From Lysobacterales bacterium CG02_land_8_20_14_3_00_62_12 (lineage in GTDB: Bacteria; Pseudomonadota; Gammaproteobacteria; Xanthomonadales; Ahniellaceae): a stretch of 5,121 bases of DNA. The stretch's first letter is position 1. Each line of letters begins with the position of its first letter. Under the pieces are notes generated by a model, which was not told where the DNA came from, searched no databases, and was given only the letters and a program-made list of their open reading frames with translations. The translations under genes were made by a program, and so were the position numbers. This document shows positions 1 through 5,121 of this stretch, one piece after another. The stretch spans positions 8,544 to 13,664 of the forward strand of contig PEUI01000228.1 of the NCBI GenBank assembly GCA_002785585.1, read 5' to 3'.

Positions 1-839
1 GCCGAGCCGTAACCGGCGCCCATCAAGGCATCGGCGGTTTGTTCGAGATCGGCATCCGGCATCACCAGCATGTGGTTCTTGGCACCGCCCAGCGCCTGCA
101 CGCGCTTGCCGTAATGGGCACCCGTTTCATAGATGTACTTGGCGATCGCCGTCGAGCCGACAAAACTGAGCGCGCGCACTTCCGGGTGTGCCAGCAAGGC
201 ATCGACCGCGCGTTTGTCGCCTTGCACCACATTGAAAACGCCGTCCGGCAGACCGGCCTGCTTGAACCATTCGGCCAACAGCAGCGACGCCGACGGATCA
301 CGTTCAGACGGCTTCAAGACAAAGGTGTTGCCGACGGCAATGGCGATCGGAAACATCCACATCGGCACCATCGCCGGGAAATTGAACGGGGTGATACCGG
401 CGACCACGCCGAGCGGCTGCCGCAGCGAACAAACATCAATGCCGGTGCCGACGTTATCGGTGAACTCACCCTTCAGCAATTGCGGAATACCGCAGGCAAA
501 CTCGATCACCTCCAGCCCACGGCTGACTTCACCGAGGGCATCGCTATGGGTCTTGCCGTGCTCCGCCGTGAGCACGTCAGCGAGCCGGTCGGCGTTGGCG
601 TCCACCAGGTCGCGAAACTTGAACAATACCCGCGCGCGCCGAATCGGTGGGGTCGCCGCCCACGCCGGGAACGCGGCACTTGCCGCCGCCACCGCTTGCT
701 CGACCAAAGCGGCATCGGCCAGCGCGACCCGCCCCGAAGGCTGCCCAGTGGCCGGGTTAAACACGGGTTGGCTGTCGCCATTGGCAGGGAAAATGCGCTG
801 GCCGTTGATGAAATGCGGGATGGTGGCAGATGAACTCAT
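1..839 (-). CDS. mmsA: CoA-acylating methylmalonate-semialdehyde dehydrogenase, N-terminal part (cut by window edge)
   Basis: Reading leftward from the ATG at 839-837 gives an open frame of 279 codons that runs off the window. It is an aldehyde dehydrogenase of the MMSDH subfamily, which oxidises methylmalonate or malonate semialdehyde with NAD+ and CoA to propionyl- or acetyl-CoA in valine, myo-inositol and beta-alanine breakdown (cytoplasmic). Visible features: HFINGQ near the N-terminus (9-14), EVSRGLE (104-110), the hallmark TPFNFPAMVPMWMFPIA (150-166) with the conserved Asn153, KPSE (176-179) and FVGST (226-230) of the NAD fold, and ALGGAKNH (249-256). Ala249 sits where ordinary aldehyde dehydrogenases have the general-base Glu; its loss is typical of CoA-acylating members. 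The sequence ends at GYGS, just before the expected catalytic Cys; about 220 residues are missing. An in-frame ATG at 875 would add 12 residues, but 839 suits the family N-terminus better; neither start has a strong Shine-Dalgarno. It is divergent from the amidohydrolase gene. Confidence 0.95.
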   Translation of the reverse strand, partial: MSSSATIPHFINGQRIFPANGDSQPVFNPATGQPSGRVALADAALVEQAVAAASAAFPAWAATPPIRRARVLFKFRDLVDANADRLADVLTAEHGKTHSDALGEVSRGLEVIEFACGIPQLLKGEFTDNVGTGIDVCSLRQPLGVVAGITPFNFPAMVPMWMFPIAIAVGNTFVLKPSERDPSASLLLAEWFKQAGLPDGVFNVVQGDKRAVDALLAHPEVRALSFVGSTAIAKYIYETGAHYGKRVQALGGAKNHMLVMPDADLEQTADALMGAGYGS

Positions 840-880
840 GATGGCGACTCGAATGAACACGGAGGAAGCGGCCATTTAAC

Positions 881-900
881 CACTTGGTGCGCACCGAGTG
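881..900. promoter_or_regulatory. 20-bp near-perfect palindrome, candidate operator
   Basis: CACTTGGTGCGCACCGAGTG is an inverted repeat with ten-base half-sites and no spacer; nine of ten positions are complementary and the tenth is a T/G. It lies between the divergent dehydrogenase and amidohydrolase genes, 42-61 bases before the preferred dehydrogenase start and about 110 bases before the amidohydrolase start. Size and symmetry fit a dimeric helix-turn-helix repressor site. I do not recognise the motif as that of a named regulator, and no regulator gene is in view. Confidence 0.5.
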
Positions 901-955
901 TGAATCGCTGTTCGATTCCGCCGAACTTGGGTACGCTGTCGTCGGCTGAGGCAAC

Positions 956-984
956 GGCGGATGCGCTGCGCTTATCCGCCCTAC
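956..984 (-). repeat. REP-like palindromic element with GTAG head
   Basis: Read on the minus strand, the element begins with GTAG (984-981), followed by an imperfect palindrome whose arms GGCGGAT (980-974) and ATCCGCC (962-956) pair perfectly over 7 bp around an 11-base GC-rich centre. A GTAG or GGAG tetranucleotide followed by such a stem is the established architecture of REP sequences mobilised by RAYT (TnpA-REP) transposases, and the core resembles REP units of enterobacteria and pseudomonads. It ends 25 bases before the amidohydrolase start codon. Only one copy lies in the window, so its repeat status in the genome is inferred from its form. Confidence 0.65.
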
Positions 985-1009
985 TTCTGTACGCTGTTCT
1001 CTGGAACTT

Positions 1010-2296
1010 ATGGACCTGATTATCCGCAACGCCCATCTGCCGGATGGCCGCAAAGACCTCGACATCGGCGTCGTTGGCGCGCACATCGTCGCGGTCGAAC
1101 CACGGTTGGCGGCCACCGCGCCCACCGAAATCGACGCCACTGGTCAATTGCTCAGTCCCGCCTTTGTCGATGCGCATTTTCACCTCGACGCGACGCTGAC
1201 CTTGGGGTTGCCACGGCGCAATCAGTCGGGCACTTTGCTCGAAGGCATTGCCCTCTGGGGCGAACTCAAGCCGACCCTGACCAGCGACGCGATCATCGAG
1301 CGCGCGTTGCGCTATTGCGATCTGGCGGTGGCCCGTGGTCTGCTGGCGATTCGCAGCCACGTCGATATCTGCGATGACCGTCTGCTGGCGGTGCAGGCTT
1401 TGCTGACGGTCAAAAAACGCGTTGCGCCCTATCTCGATCTGCAACTGGTGGCGTTTCCGCAAGATGGTTTTTATCGCTCGCCGACGGCCGAGCAGAACCT
1501 GTTGCGGGCGCTCGATCTGGGCGTGGAGGTGGTCGGCGGCATTCCCCATTTCGAACGCAGCATGGCGGCGGGCGCGGCCTCGGTGCGCCGACTTTGCGAG
1601 ATCGCCGCTGATCGCGGCCTGCTGGTGGACATGCATTGCGACGAGACCGATGACCCGCTGTCGCGGCATATCGAAACCCTGGCCGCAGAGACCAAGCGGC
1701 TGCATCTCGAAGGCCGCGTCACCGGTTCGCATCTAACCTCGATGCACTCGATGGACAACTACTATGTCTCCAAGTTGTTGCCGCTGATCGCCGACAGCGG
1801 CGTCGCCGCCATTGCCAATCCGCTGATCAACATCACCCTGCAGGGCCGCCACGACAGCTATCCCAAACGCCGTGGCATGACCCGCGTGCCCGAACTGCTG
1901 GCCGCCGGCGTCAATGTCGCCTTCGGCCACGACTGTGTGATGGACCCGTGGTACGCGTTTGGCTCGGCCGATATGCTGGAAGTGGCGCACATGGCCGTGC
2001 ATGTGGCGCAAATGACCTCCGAATCTGCCATCGGCCAGTGCTACCAGGCGATCACCAGCAACGCGGCGCAAATCCTGCACTTGCCGGATTACGGGCTGGC
2101 GCCGGGTTGTCGAGCCGACATGGTGATCTTGCAGGCCGCCGACTGCTTCGAGGCAATCCGGCTCAAGGCCAACCGCCGCTGGGTGATTAAGGGCGGCCGG
2201 GTAATCGCCGAGTCACCGCCACAGCTGAGCCTGCTGCATCTGCCGGGGCGCGCGGCCATGCTCGACTTCAGCGCCATCCAGCCGCCCTCGGCATAG
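1010..2296 (+). CDS. codA: Cytosine deaminase-type amidohydrolase
   Basis: A 428-residue metal-dependent hydrolase of the amidohydrolase superfamily, about the length of E. coli CodA (427) and resembling it along its length. CodA hydrolyses cytosine to uracil and ammonia in pyrimidine salvage. Visible features: a short N-terminal beta-sandwich part; the metal motif HFH (His56, His58); NQSGTLLEGI (71-80); SHVDI (116-120); FPQDG with Gln151, equivalent to the pyrimidine-binding Gln of CodA; HCDE (209-212) with metal-ligand His209 and catalytic Glu212; SHLTSMH with His241; LQGRHDSYPKRRG (277-289); and GHDCVMDPWY (306-315) with metal-binding Asp308. E. coli has GHDDVFDPWY, so Cys309 replaces an Asp next to the metal Asp. 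The ATG at 1010 starts directly at the conserved beta strand and is preceded by a weak GGA four bases upstream. It is monocistronic here, with no codB permease in view, and converges on fabF. A related purine, pyrimidine or other cyclic-amidine deaminase remains possible. Confidence 0.85.
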   Translation: MDLIIRNAHLPDGRKDLDIGVVGAHIVAVEPRLAATAPTEIDATGQLLSPAFVDAHFHLDATLTLGLPRRNQSGTLLEGIALWGELKPTLTSDAIIERALRYCDLAVARGLLAIRSHVDICDDRLLAVQALLTVKKRVAPYLDLQLVAFPQDGFYRSPTAEQNLLRALDLGVEVVGGIPHFERSMAAGAASVRRLCEIAADRGLLVDMHCDETDDPLSRHIETLAAETKRLHLEGRVTGSHLTSMHSMDNYYVSKLLPLIADSGVAAIANPLINITLQGRHDSYPKRRGMTRVPELLAAGVNVAFGHDCVMDPWYAFGSADMLEVAHMAVHVAQMTSESAIGQCYQAITSNAAQILHLPDYGLAPGCRADMVILQAADCFEAIRLKANRRWVIKGGRVIAESPPQLSLLHLPGRAAMLDFSAIQPPSA

Positions 2297-2309
2297 CCCC
2301 ACGGCGCGG

Positions 2310-3548
2310 CTAGATTTTGCGCAGTACCAAGCTGGAATTGGTGCCGCCGAAGCCGAATCCATTGGATACGGCAACCCGGATCGCGCGCTGGCGCGCGGTG
2401 TTCGGCACGTAATCCAGGTCACAACCGATGCCCGGGTTTTCCAGATTGATGGTCGGTGGAATCACCCCATGATGGATCGCCAACGCCGAGAAGATCGCCT
2501 CGACGCCCCCAGCGGCGCCGAGCAAATGGCCGGTCATCGATTTGGTCGAGCTGACCATGGTGCGATAGGCGTGTGCGCCGAAAGCCAACTTCAACGCATT
2601 GGTCTCGGCCAGATCGCCGAGTGGCGTTGAGGTGCCGTGGGCATTGAGGTATTCGACCTGATCGGGATGGGTCTCGGCATCGCGCAGGGCAGACAACAGG
2701 CAGCGCGCCGGGCCTTCGCCGGATTCGCTCGGCGCGGTCATATGGTAGGCATCCGCGCTGGCACCAAAACCGGCCAGCTCGGCGTAGATCCGGGCGCCGC
2801 GAGCGCAGGCATGGGCGTATTCCTCGATCACCAGAATGCCGGCGCCAGAGCCGAGCACGAAACCATCACGGTCGCGATCCCAGGGGCGACTGGCGCGGCT
2901 CGGTTGGTCATTGCGCACGCTCATCGCTTTCATCGAACAAAAGCCTGCGACCGCGGTTGGCGACGTGCCGTATTCGGCGCCGCCGACGATCATTACATCG
3001 GCGTCGCCGTATTGAATCAGCCGCATCGCCATGCCGATGCTGTGGTTGGCGGTGGCGCAGGCGGAAACCGCAGCAAAGTTCGGCCCGCGAATGCCTTTGA
3101 GTATGCTCAATTGCCCGGGCAACATGTTGATAATCGTCGATGGCACGTAGAACGGCGAGACCTTGCGCGGGCCGCCTTCGTGCAGGGTGATCGCGGTTTT
3201 CTCGATGCCGTGCAGTCCTCCAATACCGGAGCCGATCAGGGCACCGATGCGATCGGCATTGGCGTCGTTGATGACCAGGCCGGAGTCGTCTATCGCCATG
3301 AACGACGCGGCGATGCCGTAGTGAATAAAACTATCCATGCGGCGCGCGTCTTTGGCGTTGACCCAACGCGTCAAATCAAAATCGCGGACCTCGCCGGCGA
3401 TTCGGGTAGCGTAGGCGCTGACATCAAAACTGGTGATCGGCGCGACCCCGGAAACACCGTTGCAGATATTGTTCCAAGCAGTGTTCAGGTCATTGCCGAC
3501 CGGCGACACGATGCCCATGCCGGTGATTACAACGCGACGCTTGCTCAT
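2310..3548 (-). CDS. fabF: Beta-ketoacyl-ACP synthase II
   Basis: A 412-residue condensing enzyme (KAS II, thiolase fold), close to the 413 residues of E. coli FabF. It joins malonyl-ACP to a growing acyl chain with loss of CO2 in cytoplasmic type II fatty acid synthesis, and in E. coli it also carries out the temperature-sensitive elongation of palmitoleate. Visible features: start MSKRRVVITGMG; nucleophile Cys164 in VSACATANHSIG (161-172); AHGTSTPLGD with His304; SSTKSMTGHLLGAAG with Lys336 and His341, completing the Cys-His-His triad plus Lys; and the C-terminal gatekeeper loop NGFGFGGTN (396-404). PRKVSPFYVPSTIINM (127-142) is also family-typical. The ATG at 3548 has GGAG six bases upstream. 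It follows acpP by 109 bases in the same direction and is the last fab gene here; the pabC-mltG-tmk run that often follows fabF in gammaproteobacteria is absent, and the next gene is convergent. Confidence 0.97.
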   Translation of the reverse strand: MSKRRVVITGMGIVSPVGNDLNTAWNNICNGVSGVAPITSFDVSAYATRIAGEVRDFDLTRWVNAKDARRMDSFIHYGIAASFMAIDDSGLVINDANADRIGALIGSGIGGLHGIEKTAITLHEGGPRKVSPFYVPSTIINMLPGQLSILKGIRGPNFAAVSACATANHSIGMAMRLIQYGDADVMIVGGAEYGTSPTAVAGFCSMKAMSVRNDQPSRASRPWDRDRDGFVLGSGAGILVIEEYAHACARGARIYAELAGFGASADAYHMTAPSESGEGPARCLLSALRDAETHPDQVEYLNAHGTSTPLGDLAETNALKLAFGAHAYRTMVSSTKSMTGHLLGAAGGVEAIFSALAIHHGVIPPTINLENPGIGCDLDYVPNTARQRAIRVAVSNGFGFGGTNSSLVLRKI

Positions 3549-3606
3549 GGTTCACTCCAACAAAATGCAGGACCGACGCTACCGTTGCGGCTACTTTGCC
3601 GCCACC

Positions 3607-3637
3607 AAAACGCGAACTGCGCCCGGTGGGCGCAGTT
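3607..3637 (-). terminator. Strong hairpin between acpP and fabF, possible attenuating terminator
   Basis: AACTGCGCCC (3615-3624) and GGGCGCAGTT (3628-3637) form a perfect 10-bp stem with a 3-base loop. On the minus strand it lies 20 bases past the acpP stop and is followed by CGCG and then only four T (A3607-A3610 on the plus strand). The stem is strong, but the displaced and short T tract makes it a weak intrinsic terminator. It could cause partial termination, or protect the 3' end of the abundant acpP mRNA from exonucleases. Confidence 0.55.
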
Positions 3638-3657
3638 GCTCACCCAATCAGCAGCAA

Positions 3658-3897
3658 TCAAACCTTGGAGTGCGATTTGACGTAGTCGATCGCCATCTGC
3701 ACGCTGGTGATTTTCTCGGCGTCTTCGTCCGGGATCTCGCATTCAAACTCTTCTTCCAGCGCCATCACCAACTCAACGGTATCGAGCGAGTCCGCGCCCA
3801 GGTCGTCGACGAACGAAGCGTTCGCGGTGACTTCTTCTTCTTTGACACCCAGGCGTTCTACGACGATCTTCTTGACGCGCTCTTCGATGCTGCTCAT
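3658..3897 (-). CDS. acpP: Acyl carrier protein
   Basis: A 79-residue acidic protein, the usual ACP size (E. coli 78 with Met). It carries acyl chains on a 4'-phosphopantetheine arm through all steps of type II fatty acid synthesis and donates them to lipid, lipid A and other pathways. The DDLGADSLDTVEL motif (31-43) contains the attachment serine Ser37, with the acidic recognition helix II following (ELVMALEEEFECEIPDED, 42-59). The start is set at ATG 3897-3895 because MSSIEERVKKIV is the conserved N-terminus and AGAGGA lies nine bases upstream. An in-frame ATG at 3960 would add 21 residues foreign to the family and would run through a hairpin and the predicted promoter. It lies between fabG and fabF, as in many proteobacteria, probably with its own promoter for high expression. 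Confidence 0.98.
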   Translation of the reverse strand: MSSIEERVKKIVVERLGVKEEEVTANASFVDDLGADSLDTVELVMALEEEFECEIPDEDAEKITSVQMAIDYVKSHSKV

Positions 3898-3906
3898 TGC
3901 TTGCAA

Positions 3907-3912
3907 TCCTCT
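3907..3912 (-). promoter_or_regulatory. acpP ribosome binding site
   Basis: AGAGGA on the minus strand lies nine bases before the ATG at 3897. It supports this start over the longer in-frame ATG at 3960. Confidence 0.75.
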
Positions 3913-3918
3913 GGACAG

Positions 3919-3940
3919 AAAAAACCCGGTGCGAGCCGGG
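3919..3940 (-). terminator. Hairpin plus T6 in the acpP leader (intrinsic terminator or attenuator)
   Basis: CCCGG (3925-3929) and CCGGG (3936-3940) make a 5-bp GC-only stem with a 6-base loop. On the minus strand the stem runs straight into six T (A3919-A3924 on the plus strand), the form of a Rho-independent terminator. It lies downstream of fabG and upstream of the acpP Shine-Dalgarno, so it can act on transcripts arriving from fabG and, if the predicted promoter is right, on the acpP leader itself. The short stem suggests partial termination. Confidence 0.55.
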
Positions 3941-3958
3941 GACAAAAAACGGACGGGC

Positions 3959-3986
3959 ATTGTAGGGCAATCCCGAGCGCAGGCAA
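3959..3986 (-). promoter_or_regulatory. Candidate sigma70 promoter of acpP
   Basis: On the minus strand TTGCCT (3986-3981) and TACAAT (3964-3959) are separated by 16 bases. The -10 matches the consensus at 5 of 6 positions and the -35 at 4 of 6. Transcription would start near 3952, giving a leader of about 55 bases containing the hairpin and the Shine-Dalgarno. A better -35 hexamer, TTGACA (3998-3993), lies too far upstream for this -10 (28 bases). A separate acpP promoter is known in E. coli, which fits. Confidence 0.45.
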
Positions 3987-3995
3987 AATCGTTGT

Positions 3996-4009
3996 CAAAC
4001 AGCCGTTTG
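3996..4009. promoter_or_regulatory. CAAAC-N4-GTTTG inverted repeat, PsrA-like operator candidate
   Basis: CAAACAGCCGTTTG is a perfect 5+5 inverted repeat with a 4-base spacer. It matches the described PsrA box (G/C)AAAC(N2-4)GTTTG(C/G); PsrA is a TetR-family fatty-acid-responsive regulator of pseudomonads and relatives. It begins about 10 bases upstream of the predicted acpP -35, in the fabG-acpP gap. The functional assignment is inference from motif and location. Confidence 0.4.
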
Positions 4010-4041
4010 TGTCGACACCGCCCGTGCCGATGCAGAACCGC

Positions 4042-4785
4042 TCAAACCATGTTCATGCCGCCATTGACGTGCAGGGTTTCACCGGTGATATAGGCCGCCT
4101 GCGGCGACGCCAGAAAGCACACCGCGTTGGCAATGTCGGCGACCGAACCGAAACGCTCCAGAGCGATCGAGGCCAGCATTTTTTGTTGGTATTCGGCGGG
4201 CAGCTTTTCGGTCATGTCGGTAGCAATGAAACCCGGTGCCACCACGTTCACGGTAATGCCGCGACTGCCCACTTCGCGCGCCAACGATTTGGAAAAGCCG
4301 ATCAACCCAGCTTTGGCCGCGGCATAGTTGCACTGGCCGGCATTGCCGGTGACCCCAATGACCGACGCAATGCTGATGATGCGGCCTTTGCGTGCCTTCA
4401 TCATGTTGCGCAGCACCGCTTTGCTGGTGCGGAAGGTCGAACTCAAGTCGGTGTTGATGACGGTTTCCCAGTCTTCATCTTTCATCCGCAACAGCAGGCC
4501 ATCGCGGGTGATTCCAGCATTGTTGACCAGAATGCTGATGGCGCCGAAATCTTTGTTGATGCCTTCGATCGCCGCCGTCACCGAGGCACTGTCGGCAACA
4601 TCGAGCACGCGTCCGGCACCGCCGAACACGGCCAGTTGCGCGCTGATGGCATCGGCACCGCTCGGACTGGTGGCGGTGCCGATAACGCTGGCACCGGCTT
4701 CGGCGAGCCGAAGCGCAATCGCCGCGCCGATGCCGCGACTGGCGCCGGTGACCAAGGCAATTTCGCCAGCAAGGGAAGGGTTCAT
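4042..4785 (-). CDS. fabG: 3-oxoacyl-ACP reductase
   Basis: A 247-residue short-chain dehydrogenase/reductase (Rossmann fold, normally a tetramer) that reduces 3-oxoacyl-ACP to (R)-3-hydroxyacyl-ACP with NADPH, the first reduction in each elongation cycle. Visible features: TGASRGIG (13-20) for the cofactor; LDVAD (61-65); NNAG (88-91) followed by ITRDGLLLRM, typical of FabG; Asn111; catalytic Ser141 in SIASVIG; YAAAK with Tyr154 and Lys158; VAPGFIATDMT (182-192); and the C-terminal ITGETLHVNGGMNM. The length is near the 244 residues of E. coli FabG. The ATG at 4785 has GGAG seven bases upstream, inside the last codons of fabD; the fabD stop is only three bases away, suggesting coupled translation. 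It is followed by a 144-base gap with regulatory signals before acpP. Confidence 0.98.
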   Translation of the reverse strand: MNPSLAGEIALVTGASRGIGAAIALRLAEAGASVIGTATSPSGADAISAQLAVFGGAGRVLDVADSASVTAAIEGINKDFGAISILVNNAGITRDGLLLRMKDEDWETVINTDLSSTFRTSKAVLRNMMKARKGRIISIASVIGVTGNAGQCNYAAAKAGLIGFSKSLAREVGSRGITVNVVAPGFIATDMTEKLPAEYQQKMLASIALERFGSVADIANAVCFLASPQAAYITGETLHVNGGMNMV

Positions 4786-4788
4786 GGC

Positions 4789-5121
4789 TCAGCTCCAGTC
4801 GGTGATCGCGGTGGCAAGTTCTGCGGGCGTCGCCAGGGCGCGCGCATCCAGACTGCGGTCGATGCGCTTGCACAGGCCGGTCAATACTTCGCCCGGACCA
4901 CATTCACCGATCCGGGTGATGCCGACCTGGGTCAGCGCCTGCACGCATTCGATCCAGCGCACCGGCAGATAAAGCTGGCGCGCCAATGCATCCTGAATTC
5001 CCGAAATCGAGGCATTGGCGCGCGCGTCCGCGTTCTGAATAACCGGAATCTGCGGCAGCGACCAATGCAGGCCCAGCATGCGCTCGCGCAGGGCATCGGC
5101 GGCAGTGCGCATCAGCAAACA
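4789..5121 (-). CDS. fabD: Malonyl-CoA:ACP transacylase, C-terminal part (cut by window edge)
   Basis: The last 110 codons of a gene entering from the right edge. FabD moves malonyl from CoA to ACP, supplying the extender unit for fatty acid synthesis. The fragment begins CLLMRTAADALRER, aligning with the segment just after the catalytic His of E. coli FabD (the PSHCALMKPAADKL region), so the His is expected to be the residue immediately outside the window and the Ser nucleophile further upstream. Further family features are IPVIQNADA, IQDALARQLYLPVRWIECVQAL and the C-terminal GECGPGEVLTGLCKRI. The frame is open to the edge, so TTG or ATG codons near 5110-5118 are internal, not starts. Stop TGA at 4791-4789, three bases before fabG. 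Confidence 0.95.
   Translation of the reverse strand, partial: CLLMRTAADALRERMLGLHWSLPQIPVIQNADARANASISGIQDALARQLYLPVRWIECVQALTQVGITRIGECGPGEVLTGLCKRIDRSLDARALATPAELATAITDWS

Noticed and set aside
861..866. GGAGGA on the plus strand, resembling a ribosome binding site
   Set aside because: No start codon at a suitable distance follows on the plus strand; the frame through it stops at 877-879, so it serves no gene.
39..879. Long plus-strand open frames of 264 and 248 codons over the left end
   Set aside because: They lie opposite the clear mmsA reading frame and their translations are rich in Arg and His with no family motifs, as expected for antisense frames in GC-rich DNA.
910..926. GTTCG-N7-CGAAC inverted repeat between the divergent genes
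   Set aside because: Five-base arms with a 7-base spacer are weak, and the 20-bp palindrome nearby is a far better operator candidate.
836..1732. 298-codon minus-strand open frame
   Set aside because: It lies antisense to the amidohydrolase gene, whose metal-site motifs are intact; the translation shows no recognisable domain.
2281..2292. GCCG-CCCT-CGGC hairpin at the codA-like gene end
   Set aside because: Only a 4-bp stem, within the coding end, and no T tract on either strand, so it is not a credible terminator.
3587..3602. GCGGC-TACTTT-GCCGC hairpin between acpP and fabF
   Set aside because: A 5-bp stem without a T tract; plausible leader structure but nothing to support a function.
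2637..3680. 347-codon plus-strand open frame
   Set aside because: It is antisense to fabF, which carries all its catalytic residues; the frame is a composition effect.
3898..3960. 21-residue N-terminal extension of acpP from the ATG at 3960
   Set aside because: The conserved ACP N-terminus and a good Shine-Dalgarno support the start at 3897; the extension would cover a terminator-like hairpin and overlap the predicted -10.
4009..4018. Perfect 10-bp palindrome GTGTCGACAC next to the PsrA-like box
   Set aside because: A palindrome this short, containing a SalI hexamer, is common by chance and matches no motif I know; it is noted only for its position.

Overview
The window looks like a chromosomal segment of a GC-rich proteobacterium, most likely a gammaproteobacterium. 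The evidence is the fabD-fabG-acpP-fabF gene order, proteins close to gammaproteobacterial families, and a REP-type palindrome with a GTAG head. The genus cannot be fixed from this window.

Right half (2310-5121, all minus strand): the core type II fatty acid synthesis cluster, transcribed right to left as fabD (3' part only), fabG, acpP and fabF. The fabD-fabG junction is tight (3 nt between stop and start, with the fabG Shine-Dalgarno inside fabD). The fabG-acpP gap (144 nt) holds a plausible acpP promoter, a CAAAC-N4-GTTTG inverted repeat resembling the PsrA box, and a GC hairpin followed by six T just before the acpP ribosome binding site. The acpP-fabF gap (109 nt) holds a perfect 10-bp-stem hairpin that could reduce read-through from the highly expressed acpP into fabF.

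Left half (1-2296): a divergent pair. On the minus strand is the N-terminal 279 residues of a CoA-acylating methylmalonate/malonate-semialdehyde dehydrogenase (mmsA type), cut by the window edge just before the catalytic cysteine. On the plus strand is a complete cytosine-deaminase-type amidohydrolase (codA-like), which converges on fabF with only 13 nt between the stop codons. The spacer between the pair holds a near-perfect 20-bp palindrome (candidate operator) and a REP-like element immediately upstream of the amidohydrolase.

How the genes fit together: the four fab genes supply malonyl-ACP (FabD), the carrier (ACP), chain condensation (FabF) and 3-ketoacyl reduction (FabG). The divergent pair could belong to pyrimidine catabolism: cytosine to uracil by the deaminase, and malonate semialdehyde (from beta-alanine) to acetyl-CoA by MmsA. 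The intermediate enzymes are not in view, so that link is inference. No defence system, phage, insertion sequence, CRISPR array or RNA gene was seen. Most genes here are ordinary; the intergenic signals are the more interesting part.
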